NCBI GenBank assembly: GCA_963837635.1
Contig: CAWINY010000004.1
Coordinates: 372,001-436,000, forward strand
Direction of reading: 5' to 3'
DNA length: 64,000 nt
Source of the DNA: CAWINY01 sp963837635
Lineage (GTDB): Bacteria; Acidobacteriota; Terriglobia; Terriglobales; Acidobacteriaceae
This document shows, piece after piece, positions 18,924 through 27,797 of this stretch; position 1 is the first letter of the stretch, and each line of letters starts with the position of its first letter. Made by a program: the position numbers and the translations under genes. The notes beneath the pieces are model-generated. The model did not search any database. It was not told where the DNA came from and worked only from the letters and a program-made list of their open reading frames with translations.

Positions 18924-19826
18924 CTATTTACCTTCCCCTTTGTCTTCCCCGGCGTTGTTCTCCGCTACCTGATCGGGCGACTTCTTCAGCAGTTCGATCC
19001 CCTGGGCCAGGGTCAGGCCATTGGGCACCCGGTGGTAGTCGTTGGTGGTTTCCACCTCGCGCATATTGATGGTTTTGAAGAACAACACCTTTCCCGTGAA
19101 CTGGATGTTGGTGTAGATCGGTTCCCAGTCATCGCCGCCGACTCGACCCTGCTCCACAAAGAAGTGGCCGCCCTTATCGAGATGGCCCAGGATGCCCCAG
19201 CCAAAGTTGACGTCGCGGAACAGCGTGGCTTCAATCTTCACCAGCCGCCGGCTGGTTTCGTCCACCAGCATGCTGCCATTCATGGCCCGATAGACCGAGG
19301 TCTCGCGCGAACTGGGAGAGTAATGGGGATTGGGCTGGAATTTCAGCCGGATCACCGGGCCGGATTTTCCCTCCTCCGTCCCGTCGTATTGGTAAATGAA
19401 GGCCTTCGGCAACTCGACAAACATCTTCTGGACGCGGTCTTCATCCTCTTTTTGCTCTTTGCGCTTGGCGGCCATTTTGGAAGGATCAGCGAGCAGTTCC
19501 TGCAGCCGCTGATCATCCTGAGCGCGCTGCTCGGGAGTAAGCGGCTTGCCGTTCACCGCGAGGGTGCGCGCTATCGTCCCGTCCTTGGTCTCGATCAGTT
19601 CCTTGAGGCTAGAACTGTCGGGAGTTTGCTTGAAATCCCGAAACATGTAGCTTCCGCTCTGCTTGGCGTTCACCTCATTGCGGACCACCTCTGCTACCAA
19701 GGCGTTGGGATCGAGCTGCGGAGCCGCCGTCGCAGGCTGTTGGGCCTGAGTGCCTGCGAAAGCTAAGCAGCTGACCAGGACCAGCAACCGAGAAGTTAGT
19801 CGGGCAATGGTTCTTGCCAAAATCAT
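18924..19826 (-). CDS. Secreted protein, outer-membrane-lipoprotein-sorting (LolA/LolB-like) resemblance
   Basis: This 300-residue protein has a signal peptide (LTSRLLVLVSCLAFAGTQAQ, cleavage after AQA-like sites near residue 30). A mature region rich in beta-strands follows, with FRDFKQT, AFIYQYDGTEEG, VIRLKFQPNPHY, MNGSMLVDETSRRLVKIEATLFRDVNFGWGILGHLDKGGHFFVEQ and TGKVLFFKTINMREVET. Repeated strands that carry a substrate-like cavity suggest a LolA-type fold. I recognise it only as a conserved acidobacterial-style periplasmic protein. A charged linker (about 108-138) rich in Lys, Glu and Asp is unusual. Confidence 0.6.
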   Translation of the reverse strand: MILARTIARLTSRLLVLVSCLAFAGTQAQQPATAAPQLDPNALVAEVVRNEVNAKQSGSYMFRDFKQTPDSSSLKELIETKDGTIARTLAVNGKPLTPEQRAQDDQRLQELLADPSKMAAKRKEQKEDEDRVQKMFVELPKAFIYQYDGTEEGKSGPVIRLKFQPNPHYSPSSRETSVYRAMNGSMLVDETSRRLVKIEATLFRDVNFGWGILGHLDKGGHFFVEQGRVGGDDWEPIYTNIQFTGKVLFFKTINMREVETTNDYHRVPNGLTLAQGIELLKKSPDQVAENNAGEDKGEGK

Positions 19827-19859
19827 TTCGTCTCCGATGAAGCCACCTTAACACTTAGA

Positions 19860-20300
19860 GGCTGTTCCAACAGCCCGCAGTTGCACCGGAATACCCCTTC
19901 CACCAGCTACAGGGCTTACCGCGGATCAAACCGATTGAACACGGATTGCCGGGAATAGTTCTTCCAGATAGACCAGTGTTTGATGCAATCCGGGGTAAGT
20001 GCTTCAAGAAAATGGACCAGCAGTGTTCCTGGCGGAGCGCCGCTGGTCTGCTTGAAGGAGGAAGTGTGTACAGGTCAAAACTGTCGGCCCGTTCGGACGC
20101 AGTCCCATGAGCATGTAGCCACACGGGCGAGAGGACCGCTGTTCCCCTATCCGGTTCCCCTCGTTGGTGTGACACTCCCGACAGGGCCGACCCGCAGCCA
20201 GAATGCAACAGCGCTTCCAAAAGCCGGGCTTTCGCGGCAAGAAACGCCAACCCACGCCAGGCCACGTATTTTCAACGACTTATCTTGATAGACTCACAAC
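19860..20300 (-). other. Gene-poor stretch with one CxxCH motif, possible decayed haem-binding gene
   Basis: The interval between 19827 and 20622 holds no convincing intact gene. On the minus strand, around 20110-20250, one frame reads FWKRCCILAAGRPCRECHTNEGN, with a CxxCH haem c motif. The adjacent frame continues with LSPVWLHAHGTASERADSFDL, which loosely resembles the region after CxxCHSNE in small haem-binding domain proteins. The two pieces are out of frame. This could be a frameshifted remnant or chance. Confidence 0.2.
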
Positions 20301-20621
20301 CGGAGGTTTCGCACGTGGCGGCGTCTGAGTTCGTCCCGGGGTGGAGTGTACTAAATAGTAACATTGGAGTGCCACCGATCAGTACCTTTTTGCCTTCCCA
20401 AACCGGCCCACTTTCCCAATCCGCCACCCGGCGCATCCGATTTGCTGCCGCGCCTGCGCTTCGGTATAGTGCTGACGGGCTATACTTCTGACCAGGGCCA
20501 CCAGTGTATCCTGGCGTGTGCTGGCGGATATGTCAGGCAAGCCATGCTGCGAGCCCGTTTGCCGGCCAGCCTGATCAACCCCGGCCAGCGTTGCGCGCGG
20601 CTGGGGCTCCGGAGTTTTGAT

Positions 20622-21191
20622 ATGTGGAAATGGAAGGAAGAGGAGAAGCCTACACCGGTGGCGCCGCCGGCACCCGGCACGGCACAGGTGCCTAACCCGA
20701 TCAGCGCTCCGGTGGTTGCTCCCAAGGAGGTGCGTCCCGTGGAGACAAAACCCATGGACAGCGGTCGCCCAGAAATTGCCCATATTGGCAAGAACGTCAT
20801 CATCAAGGGCGAGTTGTCCGGCAGTGAAGATCTGTATCTGGATGGCGAGGTGGAAGGCAGTATCGAACTTCGCGGCCATAGCGTGACCGTCGGCCCCAAT
20901 GGCCGGGTGCGCGCCAACATTCACGCGCGGGAGGTCACCGTTCACGGCAAGGTGGATGGCAACATTAACGGCTCCGATCGCGTGGAACTGAAGAAGTCCG
21001 CCATTCTCGTGGGTGATATTGTGACTCAGCGCATCTCGATCGAAGACGGCGCCTACTTTAAGGGCGGCGTCGACATCGTCAAGAACGAAAAGGCCAAAGA
21101 GCCCGGAAGACCGGAAGCAAAGCAGGCTTCTGCGACAACCGCCGCGGCGGCCAACGTTCCGGCGCAAGCCTCGTTCGTCGAGAAGAAGTAG
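20622..21191 (+). CDS. Bactofilin (polymer-forming cytoskeletal protein)
   Basis: Bactofilins self-assemble into filaments used for cell shape and polarity. I start at ATG 20622 (MWKWKEEEKPTPV), giving 189 residues. The longer in-frame extension upstream has no family character. A proline-rich N-terminal tail (about 1-45) leads to the right-handed beta-helix core (about 50-150) with IGKNVIIKGELSGSEDLYLDGEVEGSIEL, VTVGPNGRVRANIHAREVTVHGKVDGNI and VGDIVTQRISIEDGAYFKGGVDI. An Ala/Lys-rich C-terminal tail ends the protein. A methyltransferase-like gene follows on the same strand. Confidence 0.92.
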   Translation: MWKWKEEEKPTPVAPPAPGTAQVPNPISAPVVAPKEVRPVETKPMDSGRPEIAHIGKNVIIKGELSGSEDLYLDGEVEGSIELRGHSVTVGPNGRVRANIHAREVTVHGKVDGNINGSDRVELKKSAILVGDIVTQRISIEDGAYFKGGVDIVKNEKAKEPGRPEAKQASATTAAAANVPAQASFVEKK

Positions 21192-21290
21192 ATCCGTTTC
21201 CCGTTCTCCGATTTCCGTCCCCCGTTTGCCACCGTGCTCCCGCGGAGAACGGAAAATCGGGGAACGGAAAACGGCAAACGGGAAAGTTTT
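21192..21290. repeat. Inverted repeat, CGTTTCCCGTTCTCCG type
   Basis: CGTTTCCCGTTCTCCGATTTCC units face GGAAAATCGGGGAACGG/AAACGGCAAACGGG units, forming a hairpin between the bactofilin gene and the next start codon at 21292. The family recurs at 6641-6680, 46178-46264 and 52480-52560. Confidence 0.7.
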
Positions 21291-21291
21291 C

Positions 21292-21981
21292 ATGGCCAAC
21301 ATGCTTGACAGGTTGTTTCGGGGTTCGGGATCGCCTCTCGCCGCCGGCAAACCCGCTGCTGGCGAACACATTACCCGGCGCTGCACGGGATTGCAGGAAC
21401 TTACCCGCGCGCTGCAACGCGAGGAGGCGGTGCGCGTCCTCGACCTCGGCCCGACCTCGCCGAAAAACATCACTCATTTCACCGGCCTGGGTCACCGCAC
21501 CTACAGCGAAGACGTGCTGCTGGCATCGCGCGATCCGTCGCTGATTCTGGAAGGGGAAGGCGGTCCCATGATCGACGTCGACCGTTTCCTGCAGGAAAAC
21601 CTGCGCTTCGAGCCGGAGATTTTCGACGCGATACTCTGCTGGGACCTGTTCGACTACCTGCACGCCGACCTGGTGAAACCCGTGGTCGGGCGCCTGCATA
21701 GCGCCATGCGGCCCGGTGGCCTGTTGCTGGGATTCTTCCACACGCGCGATGCCGGCCCGGACGCCCCCTACCACCGCTATCACATTGCCGGACCCGACTC
21801 GCTCGATCTGCAGCGCATCCCGGTTCCGCCGGATCACGCCGAGGGCGCGGGCCGTACTCCGTGGTTCCGCCTGCAGCGAGTCTTCAACAACCGCCACGTC
21901 GAGAACCTGTTCAAGGAGTTCCGCTCGATTAAGTTCTTCCTGGGACGCGACAATATCCGCGAAGTGCTGGTGGTGAGGTAG
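21292..21981 (+). CDS. SAM-dependent methyltransferase-like protein
   Basis: The start is ATG 21292, because upstream codons are repeat DNA. The 229-residue protein has a weak class I methyltransferase pattern: VRVLDLGPTSPKNITHFTGLGHRTYSEDV (motif I region, lacking the usual GxGxG), then FDAILCWDLFDYLHADLVKPVVGRLHSAMRPGGLLLGFFHTRD (motifs II-III). The degenerate motif I leaves SAM binding uncertain. It may be co-transcribed with bactofilin, 100 bp upstream. The substrate is unknown. Confidence 0.65.
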   Translation: MANMLDRLFRGSGSPLAAGKPAAGEHITRRCTGLQELTRALQREEAVRVLDLGPTSPKNITHFTGLGHRTYSEDVLLASRDPSLILEGEGGPMIDVDRFLQENLRFEPEIFDAILCWDLFDYLHADLVKPVVGRLHSAMRPGGLLLGFFHTRDAGPDAPYHRYHIAGPDSLDLQRIPVPPDHAEGAGRTPWFRLQRVFNNRHVENLFKEFRSIKFFLGRDNIREVLVVR

Positions 21982-22009
21982 GCACAAACGTCCCTCACCC
22001 TGAAAAACC

Positions 22010-22126
22010 CTTACCGAGGATTGCATGGATGAAAACGGATTTTCGCGGAGGGATCTTTATGGATCTTCTCAGAGTCAATCCGTGTTGATCCGTGTTTTTT
22101 CCGTGTAATCCGCGGTAAGAAGTCGA
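22010..22126. repeat. Inverted repeat, ACGGATTTTCGCGGA / ATCCGTGTTGATCCGTG type
   Basis: CTTACCGAGGATTGCATGGATG-like and AACGGATTTTCGCGG arms face AATCCGTGTTGATCCGTG and GTAATCCGCGGTAAG arms between convergent genes. It is a candidate bidirectional 3'-end hairpin. Confidence 0.65.
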
Positions 22127-22128
22127 TG

Positions 22129-23091
22129 TTACCCGCCCGCTGTGCGCAGCTCGGCCACGATCTCATGTGCCGCTTGACGTGCTTGCTCGAACTTGCCGGG
22201 TTCAAAGGAGATAGCTCCCACCCGGGCATGGCCTCCGCCGCCATAGCGTTCGCAAACTTTGGCCAAATTGACCTTGGGCACCGCCGGTGCCCAAGGGTTC
22301 GAGCCGACCGAAACCTTCGTCCGGAAAGTGCTCTTGCTAAGGCCGACGCTATAGGTGCATTGCGGAAACAAATAGTAGGGGATGAACTTGTTGTAGCCTT
22401 CGAGTTCGTGATCGGTGACGTCGAAGTAGATCGTGCCGTCCTCGCAGGTCGCGCGCTCCCGCATGATCTCGATCGAGCGCTGGTGGCGCTCCATGAGCGG
22501 CGGCAGCAGGGGAGCGACGAAAGGAACTTCCAACAGCCCGGCAATCGGGGTCGACGTCATTAGCGGGATCAGGCGCGGCAGAAAGGTCGGATCCTGGCTG
22601 GCCTCGATCACCATGGTCAGACGCATGGCCGGTTCGCCCATCTCGACTGCGGCCTTCGCGCTGGGGTAGAGCGCGCCGTCCACGATGTCGGCCCATTCGA
22701 TCAACTCGGCCACCGGCGCGGGATTGAAGCCGAAGCGCTGTTGCGCCACCGTGGCCAGGAACTTGGTGCAGGAGCGGAACCCCGGATCGTAGAACTTCTG
22801 GGTGCTCTGGTTGCGCTCGTAATGCGCGGCGTCCTCGGGCGTGAGGAAGGCGCTTTCATGATGGTCGAACCACCAGGTGATCTTGGGCGAAGGGCAGTAC
22901 TTGAAGTCCACGATGGCGTTTTCATCGCCGGTGAATTTGGCTTCGTCGAACAGGGCGCCCGCCCGGTGGACCAGCCCGGAATAGATGAACTCGGCGTTTT
23001 CGCGCACACGCTCGCGATAGAAGCGCGTAAAGACGGCCGCCGAGGCTGAACCGTCAAAACATTTGTCGTGATAAAAGACGCGGACTCTCAC
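22129..23091 (-). CDS. DHH-family phosphoesterase
   Basis: This is a DHH/DHHA1 phosphoesterase, the superfamily of nanoRNases, pAp phosphatases and c-di-AMP phosphodiesterases. The N-terminal motif is RVFYHDKCFDGSASAAVFTRFY. The DHH signature reads KITWWFDHHES, and the DHHA1 glycine motif appears as CERYGGGGHARVGAISF. I favour the GTG start at 23091 (320 residues) because GGAGA lies 7 nt upstream; an ATG at 23118 is possible. The exact substrate is unclear: RecJ-like exonuclease length is absent, so short oligonucleotides or pAp are more likely. Confidence 0.85.
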   Translation of the reverse strand: MRVRVFYHDKCFDGSASAAVFTRFYRERVRENAEFIYSGLVHRAGALFDEAKFTGDENAIVDFKYCPSPKITWWFDHHESAFLTPEDAAHYERNQSTQKFYDPGFRSCTKFLATVAQQRFGFNPAPVAELIEWADIVDGALYPSAKAAVEMGEPAMRLTMVIEASQDPTFLPRLIPLMTSTPIAGLLEVPFVAPLLPPLMERHQRSIEIMRERATCEDGTIYFDVTDHELEGYNKFIPYYLFPQCTYSVGLSKSTFRTKVSVGSNPWAPAVPKVNLAKVCERYGGGGHARVGAISFEPGKFEQARQAAHEIVAELRTAGG

Positions 23092-23159
23092 CTTGGATTC
23101 TCCCTGCACAAAAAGCAATCAGGATCGCGCGTTGGGCCGGGTCGTGTCAAGGCAGAAAC

Positions 23160-23402
23160 GTTTGCCCTGCGTTATCCGCTGATTCCGCTGAGGAACGCTG
23201 ATCAGGAAAAGAATAACAGCGGATCGAGACGGATCAGGCATTGGTTGCAGCCCGTTTATAGGGCAGATGTGGGGCACCCTCGCACCCTCGGACTGAACGA
23301 GAATGGCCATTCCTTCGCTGGTCCTATCAGCGTTCATCAGCGAAATCAGCGGCTTAGACCTTCTCCGGATCCGTCTAAATCCGTTTCAATCCGTTGTTGT
23401 CT
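23160..23402. repeat. Intergenic repeats between DHH and NAD kinase genes
   Basis: GTTATCCGCTGATTCCGCTGAGGAACGCTGAT and AACAGCGGATCGAGACGGATCAG units face ATCAGCGTTCATCAGCGAAATCAGCGG and CCGTCTAAATCCGTTTCAATCCGTTGTTG units. Two repeat families are thus nested. Nothing coding was recognised in these 240 bp. Confidence 0.65.
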
Positions 23403-23405
23403 TTT

Positions 23406-24260
23406 TCACCGCTGCCCCCACTTCAGCTTGGATCGCAGGATGTCGAAGAACGTCTTGCGCATGCGCAGCAGTTTAACCTCGTGGCGCGAGCGGCGGCAGA
23501 CGATGCGGTCGCCATCGTTCATGGGCATGCCGACCTGGCCGTCCACGCTGAGGAAGGCCTCCTCATTCTGCACGTGGGCGACGACCTCGATGGTCAGAGT
23601 GTCGCGCACCACCAGCGGGCGGTTGGTGAGCGAGTGCGGGCAGACCGGGGTGATGATGAAGGCGTCCACCGATGGCATCAGGATAGGGCCGCCGGCGGAA
23701 AGCGAGTATGCCGTGGAACCGGTTGGGGTGGAGACGATCAGGCCGTCGGCCTTATAGTTGGAGACGAACTCCTGTTCGATGTAGAGGTCGATGTTGATCA
23801 AGCGGGCGATGGAGCTCTTGTTGACCACCACCTCGTTCAGCGCGTCGTATTCGGTCGCGATCTTGCCCGCTCGCACGAGTTGGCAGTAGATCATGCGGCG
23901 CGTCTCGAAGCCGCAGCGGTTGGCAATGACCGCTCCCAGCGTGGGATACAACTCGGCCAGCGGCACCTCGGTGAGGAAGCCCAGCGAGCCCAGGTTCACG
24001 CCGAGGATGGGAATCCCGGCCACGGTCACCGCGCGCGTGGTGGCCAGCAAGGTGCCGTCGCCGCCCAGCACGATCACGAACTCCGGCGCGTGCTCGGCAA
24101 CGTTCTCGCGGGCAACAGGTGTCTCGCGGGGGGCATAGACCGCGGTCTGCGGGTCCACCCACACATCGAACTGGCGCTGGCGCAGCCACTCGACCAGCGC
24201 CGGCACGATCTTGTGCAGCTCCGCCTTGTTCGGCTTCGAAATGATGGCGACCGATCTCAT
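23406..24260 (-). CDS. nadK: NAD kinase
   Basis: NAD kinase phosphorylates NAD to NADP. The ATG at 24260 (MRSVAIISKPNKAEL) is the family start, giving 284 residues; 37 further in-frame codons upstream are not family-like. Key motifs are VIVLGGDGTLLATTRAV (about 62-78, catalytic GGDG), LGVNLGSLGFLTEV, ALNEVVVNK, YKADGLIVSTPTGSTAYSLSAGGPI and LSVDGQVG. It is divergent from ruvC. nadE, also in NAD metabolism, lies just beyond ruvC. Confidence 0.95.
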   Translation of the reverse strand: MRSVAIISKPNKAELHKIVPALVEWLRQRQFDVWVDPQTAVYAPRETPVARENVAEHAPEFVIVLGGDGTLLATTRAVTVAGIPILGVNLGSLGFLTEVPLAELYPTLGAVIANRCGFETRRMIYCQLVRAGKIATEYDALNEVVVNKSSIARLINIDLYIEQEFVSNYKADGLIVSTPTGSTAYSLSAGGPILMPSVDAFIITPVCPHSLTNRPLVVRDTLTIEVVAHVQNEEAFLSVDGQVGMPMNDGDRIVCRRSRHEVKLLRMRKTFFDILRSKLKWGQR

Positions 24261-24400
24261 GTGATCTGCATTGTAAACAAAGGTCGCGGGCAGCAGATAC
24301 CAATTCTCTGCGTTCTTCCTCGGCGCCCTCTGCGTACTCCGCGGTGAAAAAGGTTCATTACCCACTTGCAAGTTGAAACGCGAAATTCGAGACTAGATGC

Positions 24401-24901
24401 ATGCGGGTACTTGGGATCGACTGCGGCGGCGAATACACCGGTTATGGCATCGTGGAGCAGCACCTGGACGGCAGACTGCAATCCATCGTTTGCGGCGCGA
24501 TCAAGCTCCGGACCAAGGAGCCGCTGGCAACGAGGCTGCGCATCGTGTTCACGGAACTGTGCCAGCTCGCCGCCTTGCATCGCCCCGAAGCGGTCGCCAT
24601 CGAAGAGGTGTTTTACTCGGTGAACCCCAAGTCCGCCTTGAAACTGGGCCAGGTGCGCGGGGTGGCCATGCTGGCGGCCGCTACCTGCGATCTGCCGGTA
24701 TTCGAATACGCCGCTTTGAGCATCAAGTCGGCCGTGACGGGCTACGGCAGGGCGGAAAAGCATCAGGTGCAGGATATGGTGACCCGCCTGCTCCGACTGG
24801 AGCAGATCCCGCAACCGGCGGATGCCGCCGACGCCCTTGCCATCGCGATCTGCCATCTGCACACTTGGGCCACCCTGAGCCGGCAGGCTGACAGCCAATA
24901 A
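24401..24901 (+). CDS. ruvC: Crossover junction endodeoxyribonuclease RuvC
   Basis: RuvC resolves Holliday junctions with RuvAB. The 166-residue protein has the RNase-H-fold acidic residues in MRVLGIDCGGEYTGYGIV (Asp7), AIEEVFYSVNPKSALKLGQVRGV (Glu), and ADAADALAIAICH near the C-terminus. The VRGV and GYGRAEKHQVQDMV segments are also typical. It lies 47 bp upstream of nadE on the same strand; ruvA and ruvB are not in the window. Confidence 0.95.
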   Translation: MRVLGIDCGGEYTGYGIVEQHLDGRLQSIVCGAIKLRTKEPLATRLRIVFTELCQLAALHRPEAVAIEEVFYSVNPKSALKLGQVRGVAMLAAATCDLPVFEYAALSIKSAVTGYGRAEKHQVQDMVTRLLRLEQIPQPADAADALAIAICHLHTWATLSRQADSQ

Positions 24902-24948
24902 CTGAGAGCTGATGGCTGATCGCTGAGGGCTGATTTACACTGATTGCT

Positions 24949-26589
24949 GTGAAGATTGGCCTGGCGCAGATTGACACCACCATCGGGGACTTCACCGGCA
25001 ATTCCGCCAAGATCATTTCCTATGCCAAGCGCGCCCAAGAGGCAGGCGCCGGGTTGGTCATCTTCTCGGAGCTGGCGGTTTGCGGATATCCGCCGCGCGA
25101 TCTGGTGGAAAAACCGGCGTTTGTCCGTCGGAACCAGGAAGTGCTATGCCAGATTGCTGAAGCAACGCGTGGCATTGCGGTGATCTGCGGGTTTGTCAGT
25201 CCCGCCAGGTACGAGGCCGGCAAGTCGGTGATGAATTCGGCCGCCCTGTTGCGCGATGACCAGATCGAGTTCGTGCAGTCCAAGCGCTTGCTTCCCACCT
25301 ACGACGTCTTCGACGAGATGCGCAACTTCGCGCCGGCACTGGAGCAGCGCGTTTTCCCGATGTGCGGCCGCAAGGTGGCGCTGACCATCTGCGAGGACGC
25401 CTGGAACGACAAGCAATTCTGGAACCGGCAGCTATACCAGGTCGATCCGGTGGAAGAGCTGGTCCGGGGTGGAGCTAATTTCGTCCTCAACATTTCCGCC
25501 TCGCCGTTTTACGTGGGCAAGCAGGCGTTGCGCCGCGACATGCTGGCGGCCATCGCCAAGCGGCACAAGGTTCCCGTGCTAATGGCGAACCAAGTCGGGG
25601 GGAATGACAGCCTGGTGTTCGATGGCTCCAGCGTGGTGCTTTCGCCGGATGGCAGTGTGGTGGCGCAGGCGAAATCGTTCGAGGAAGACCTGATTTTCTA
25701 CGACTCCGATACCGGCATCGGCGACATACACGAGCAGCCGGAAACCGACGAAGCTAACGCCTACGCCGCTTTGGTGCTTGGCACGCGCGACTACGTGCGC
25801 AAGTGCGGGTTCAAGCGGGTGCTGATAGGGCTGAGCGGCGGCATCGATTCGGCGCTCACCGCGACCATCGCCTGCGACGCGATTGGGCCGGAAAACGTCA
25901 CCGGGATCGGCATGCCGGGGCCGTATTCCTCCCCAGGCAGTGTCGAGGATGCGCGCCAACTGGCGCAGAATCTGGGCATCCGATTCGAGCTGATCCGGAT
26001 TACCGAAATCTATGAGGCCTACCTGCAGGCCTTGCATCCGGTGTTTGCCGGCAGGGAAGCGGATGTGACGGAAGAGAACATACAGGCACGGGTGCGCGGC
26101 AACCTGATGATGTCTTTGTCGAACAAGTTCGGGGCGCTGGTGCTGAGCACCGGCAATAAGTCGGAGCTGGCGGTCGGATACTGCACGCTCTACGGCGACA
26201 TGGCGGGCGGGCTGGCGGTGATCTCGGACGTGCCGAAAACCATGGTGTATCGCCTTGCCGAGCACGCGAATGCACAGCGCCTGCGCATCCCGCGGGCCAC
26301 CATCGAGAAGCCGCCCTCGGCCGAGTTGCGGCCGAACCAGACCGACCAGGACTCGCTGCCGCCGTACGAAGTGCTCGATGCCATCCTCGACGATTACATC
26401 GAGCATTACCGCACGGCCGAGGAGATCGCTCAGGCTCATGGCTACGAACTTGAGCTGGTGCGGGCGGTCGTCCGGCTGGTGGAGCGGGCCGAGTACAAGC
26501 GGCAGCAGGCCGCGCCCGGCTTGAAGATCACGGAAAAAGCGTTCGGCGTGGGACGACGATTTCCGATTGCCGCGCGCCACGAAGTGTAA
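24949..26589 (+). CDS. nadE: Glutamine-dependent NAD+ synthetase
   Basis: NadE amidates nicotinate adenine dinucleotide to NAD. The 546-residue protein has an N-terminal nitrilase-type glutaminase (about 1-265) with the Glu-Lys-Cys triad. The Glu is in VIFSELAVCGYPPRDL, the Lys in QSKRLLPTYDVFDE and the Cys in VALTICEDAWND. The C-terminal ATP-pyrophosphatase domain has the P-loop VLIGLSGGIDSALTA and the STGNKSELAVGYCTLYGDMAGG motif. It starts with GTG at 24949. The length is normal for the two-domain form. NAD kinase is encoded nearby, on the other side of ruvC. Confidence 0.95.
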   Translation: MKIGLAQIDTTIGDFTGNSAKIISYAKRAQEAGAGLVIFSELAVCGYPPRDLVEKPAFVRRNQEVLCQIAEATRGIAVICGFVSPARYEAGKSVMNSAALLRDDQIEFVQSKRLLPTYDVFDEMRNFAPALEQRVFPMCGRKVALTICEDAWNDKQFWNRQLYQVDPVEELVRGGANFVLNISASPFYVGKQALRRDMLAAIAKRHKVPVLMANQVGGNDSLVFDGSSVVLSPDGSVVAQAKSFEEDLIFYDSDTGIGDIHEQPETDEANAYAALVLGTRDYVRKCGFKRVLIGLSGGIDSALTATIACDAIGPENVTGIGMPGPYSSPGSVEDARQLAQNLGIRFELIRITEIYEAYLQALHPVFAGREADVTEENIQARVRGNLMMSLSNKFGALVLSTGNKSELAVGYCTLYGDMAGGLAVISDVPKTMVYRLAEHANAQRLRIPRATIEKPPSAELRPNQTDQDSLPPYEVLDAILDDYIEHYRTAEEIAQAHGYELELVRAVVRLVERAEYKRQQAAPGLKITEKAFGVGRRFPIAARHEV

Positions 26590-26607
26590 GGACCTGGAAA
26601 ATCCGGC

Positions 26608-26670
26608 CACGGAGCCACAGAGACACAGAGGTGCTCGTTTTCGGATCTTCTCGGTGGCTCTGTGGCAGAT
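26608..26670. repeat. Inverted repeat, CCACAGAGACACAGAG family
   Basis: GGCCACGGAGCCACAGAGACACAG faces GGTGGCTCTGTGGCAG across about 20 bp, between nadE and the DsbA-like gene. An in-frame ATG at 26662 within the right arm is not taken as the start of the next gene. Confidence 0.7.
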
Positions 26671-26688
26671 GTTATTGAAAGGGATCGA

Positions 26689-27618
26689 ATGCGCCTCACT
26701 ACTGCCGTCCTTTGCCTTTTCCTCGCAACGCTGGCGTTTTCCCAGACCAGCACAAAAGCCGCTGCCGGTGGCAAGACCGGCGCGGCTGCGGCTTCCGAGC
26801 CCGCTCCAGCCACCGCGTCCCAGGGCGGTCTGCCCAGCGAAGCGACCGTCAATTCCTTTTTCCAGCACATGTTCGGTTATGACCCGAACATCAGTTGGAA
26901 GATCGTGAAGATCGCCGAATCCGCCGCGCCTCCGCTGGCCGAGGCGGTGGTCGGCATGAAGAATGCGCAAGGGCAGGGCACGGTCCGCTTGTTCATGACG
27001 CCCGACGGCAAGCACGCTATTCTGGGCGAGATCATGCCGTTCGGGGCGGACCCGTTTGCCGCCAACCGCGCGCTTCTGGAAAAGGACGCCGATGGCCCCG
27101 CCAAGGGACCGGAAAAGGCGACGGTCACGATTGTCGAGTTTAGTGATCTGGAGTGCCCCAGTTGCAAGGCGGCGCAGCCGACCATCGAGAAGCTGATCGG
27201 AGATACACCCAACGCCAGATTTATCTTCCAGAATTTCCCGCTGGAGCAACTGCACCCCTGGGCGTTCAAAGCAGCGACCTATGCGGACTGCCTGGGAAGG
27301 GCGAATCCGGCCGCCTACTGGAAATTCATCTCAGACGCCTACGCCAGCCAGCAGGACATCACCAAGGAAAACGCGGACGAAAGACTGAAGGATCTGGCCA
27401 CCAAAGACGGGGCGGACGGAGCGGCGACCGCAGCCTGTGCGGCGCAACCGGCCACCGCCGAGCACGTGCGCCAGTCGATCAAGTTAGGCGAATCGCTACA
27501 GGTGAACGGCACCCCGACCTTGTTCATCAACGGGCGCATAGTGGGAAACGTCACCGGGATACCCTACGAGGTGCTGAAATCGATCGTGGAGTTCGCGGCG
27601 AAGACGGAAGGGAAGTAA
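26689..27618 (+). CDS. Secreted DsbA-like thioredoxin-fold protein
   Basis: The ATG at 26689 gives a signal peptide (MRLTTAVLCLFLATLAFSQ), an Ala/Pro-rich linker (about 20-45), a helical segment (TVNSFFQHMFGYDPNISWKIVKI) and a thioredoxin domain. The active site is ECPSCKAAQP (about residue 156). The FQNFPLEQLHPWAFKAATYADC and GTPTLFINGRIVG segments mark the DsbA/Thioredoxin_4 family. It should act on exported proteins as an oxidase or isomerase. A similar protein with CPFC is encoded at 40209-41150. It converges with the secretin gene. Confidence 0.85.
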   Translation: MRLTTAVLCLFLATLAFSQTSTKAAAGGKTGAAAASEPAPATASQGGLPSEATVNSFFQHMFGYDPNISWKIVKIAESAAPPLAEAVVGMKNAQGQGTVRLFMTPDGKHAILGEIMPFGADPFAANRALLEKDADGPAKGPEKATVTIVEFSDLECPSCKAAQPTIEKLIGDTPNARFIFQNFPLEQLHPWAFKAATYADCLGRANPAAYWKFISDAYASQQDITKENADERLKDLATKDGADGAATAACAAQPATAEHVRQSIKLGESLQVNGTPTLFINGRIVGNVTGIPYEVLKSIVEFAAKTEGK

Positions 27619-27664
27619 GATTTCAGTGGTCAGTAGTCGGCCGGGAGCGTTTATCCCGCGGCGG

Positions 27665-27771
27665 AACTGGGGGTGCCCCAGGTTCGCGGAGCTAACTGGG
27701 GATTTCCTTCACCCAGGTTAAGCGCTACGCGCTGAACCTGGGGCACCCGGCACCCGGCACCCGGCACCCGG
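27665..27771. repeat. Inverted repeat with (CACCCGG)x4 tandem heptamer
   Basis: GGGTGCCCCAGGTTC faces GAACCTGGGGCACCC across about 60 bp, and the right arm runs into four perfect CACCCGG heptamers (27744-27771) followed by a short T-run. It lies between the convergent DsbA-like and secretin genes and could terminate both. Confidence 0.7.
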
Positions 27772-27797
27772 CTTTTTCCCATTTTGGGATCGAGCTA

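Noticed and set aside
25579..27255. 558-codon open frame on the minus strand opposite nadE and the DsbA-like gene
   Set aside because: It has no recognisable motifs and lies antisense to two clear genes; it is a by-product of high GC content.
27744..27771. Four CACCCGG heptamers as a CRISPR or origin iteron array
   Set aside because: Units are contiguous with no spacers, and no DnaA boxes or replication genes are near. They are part of a larger inverted repeat.
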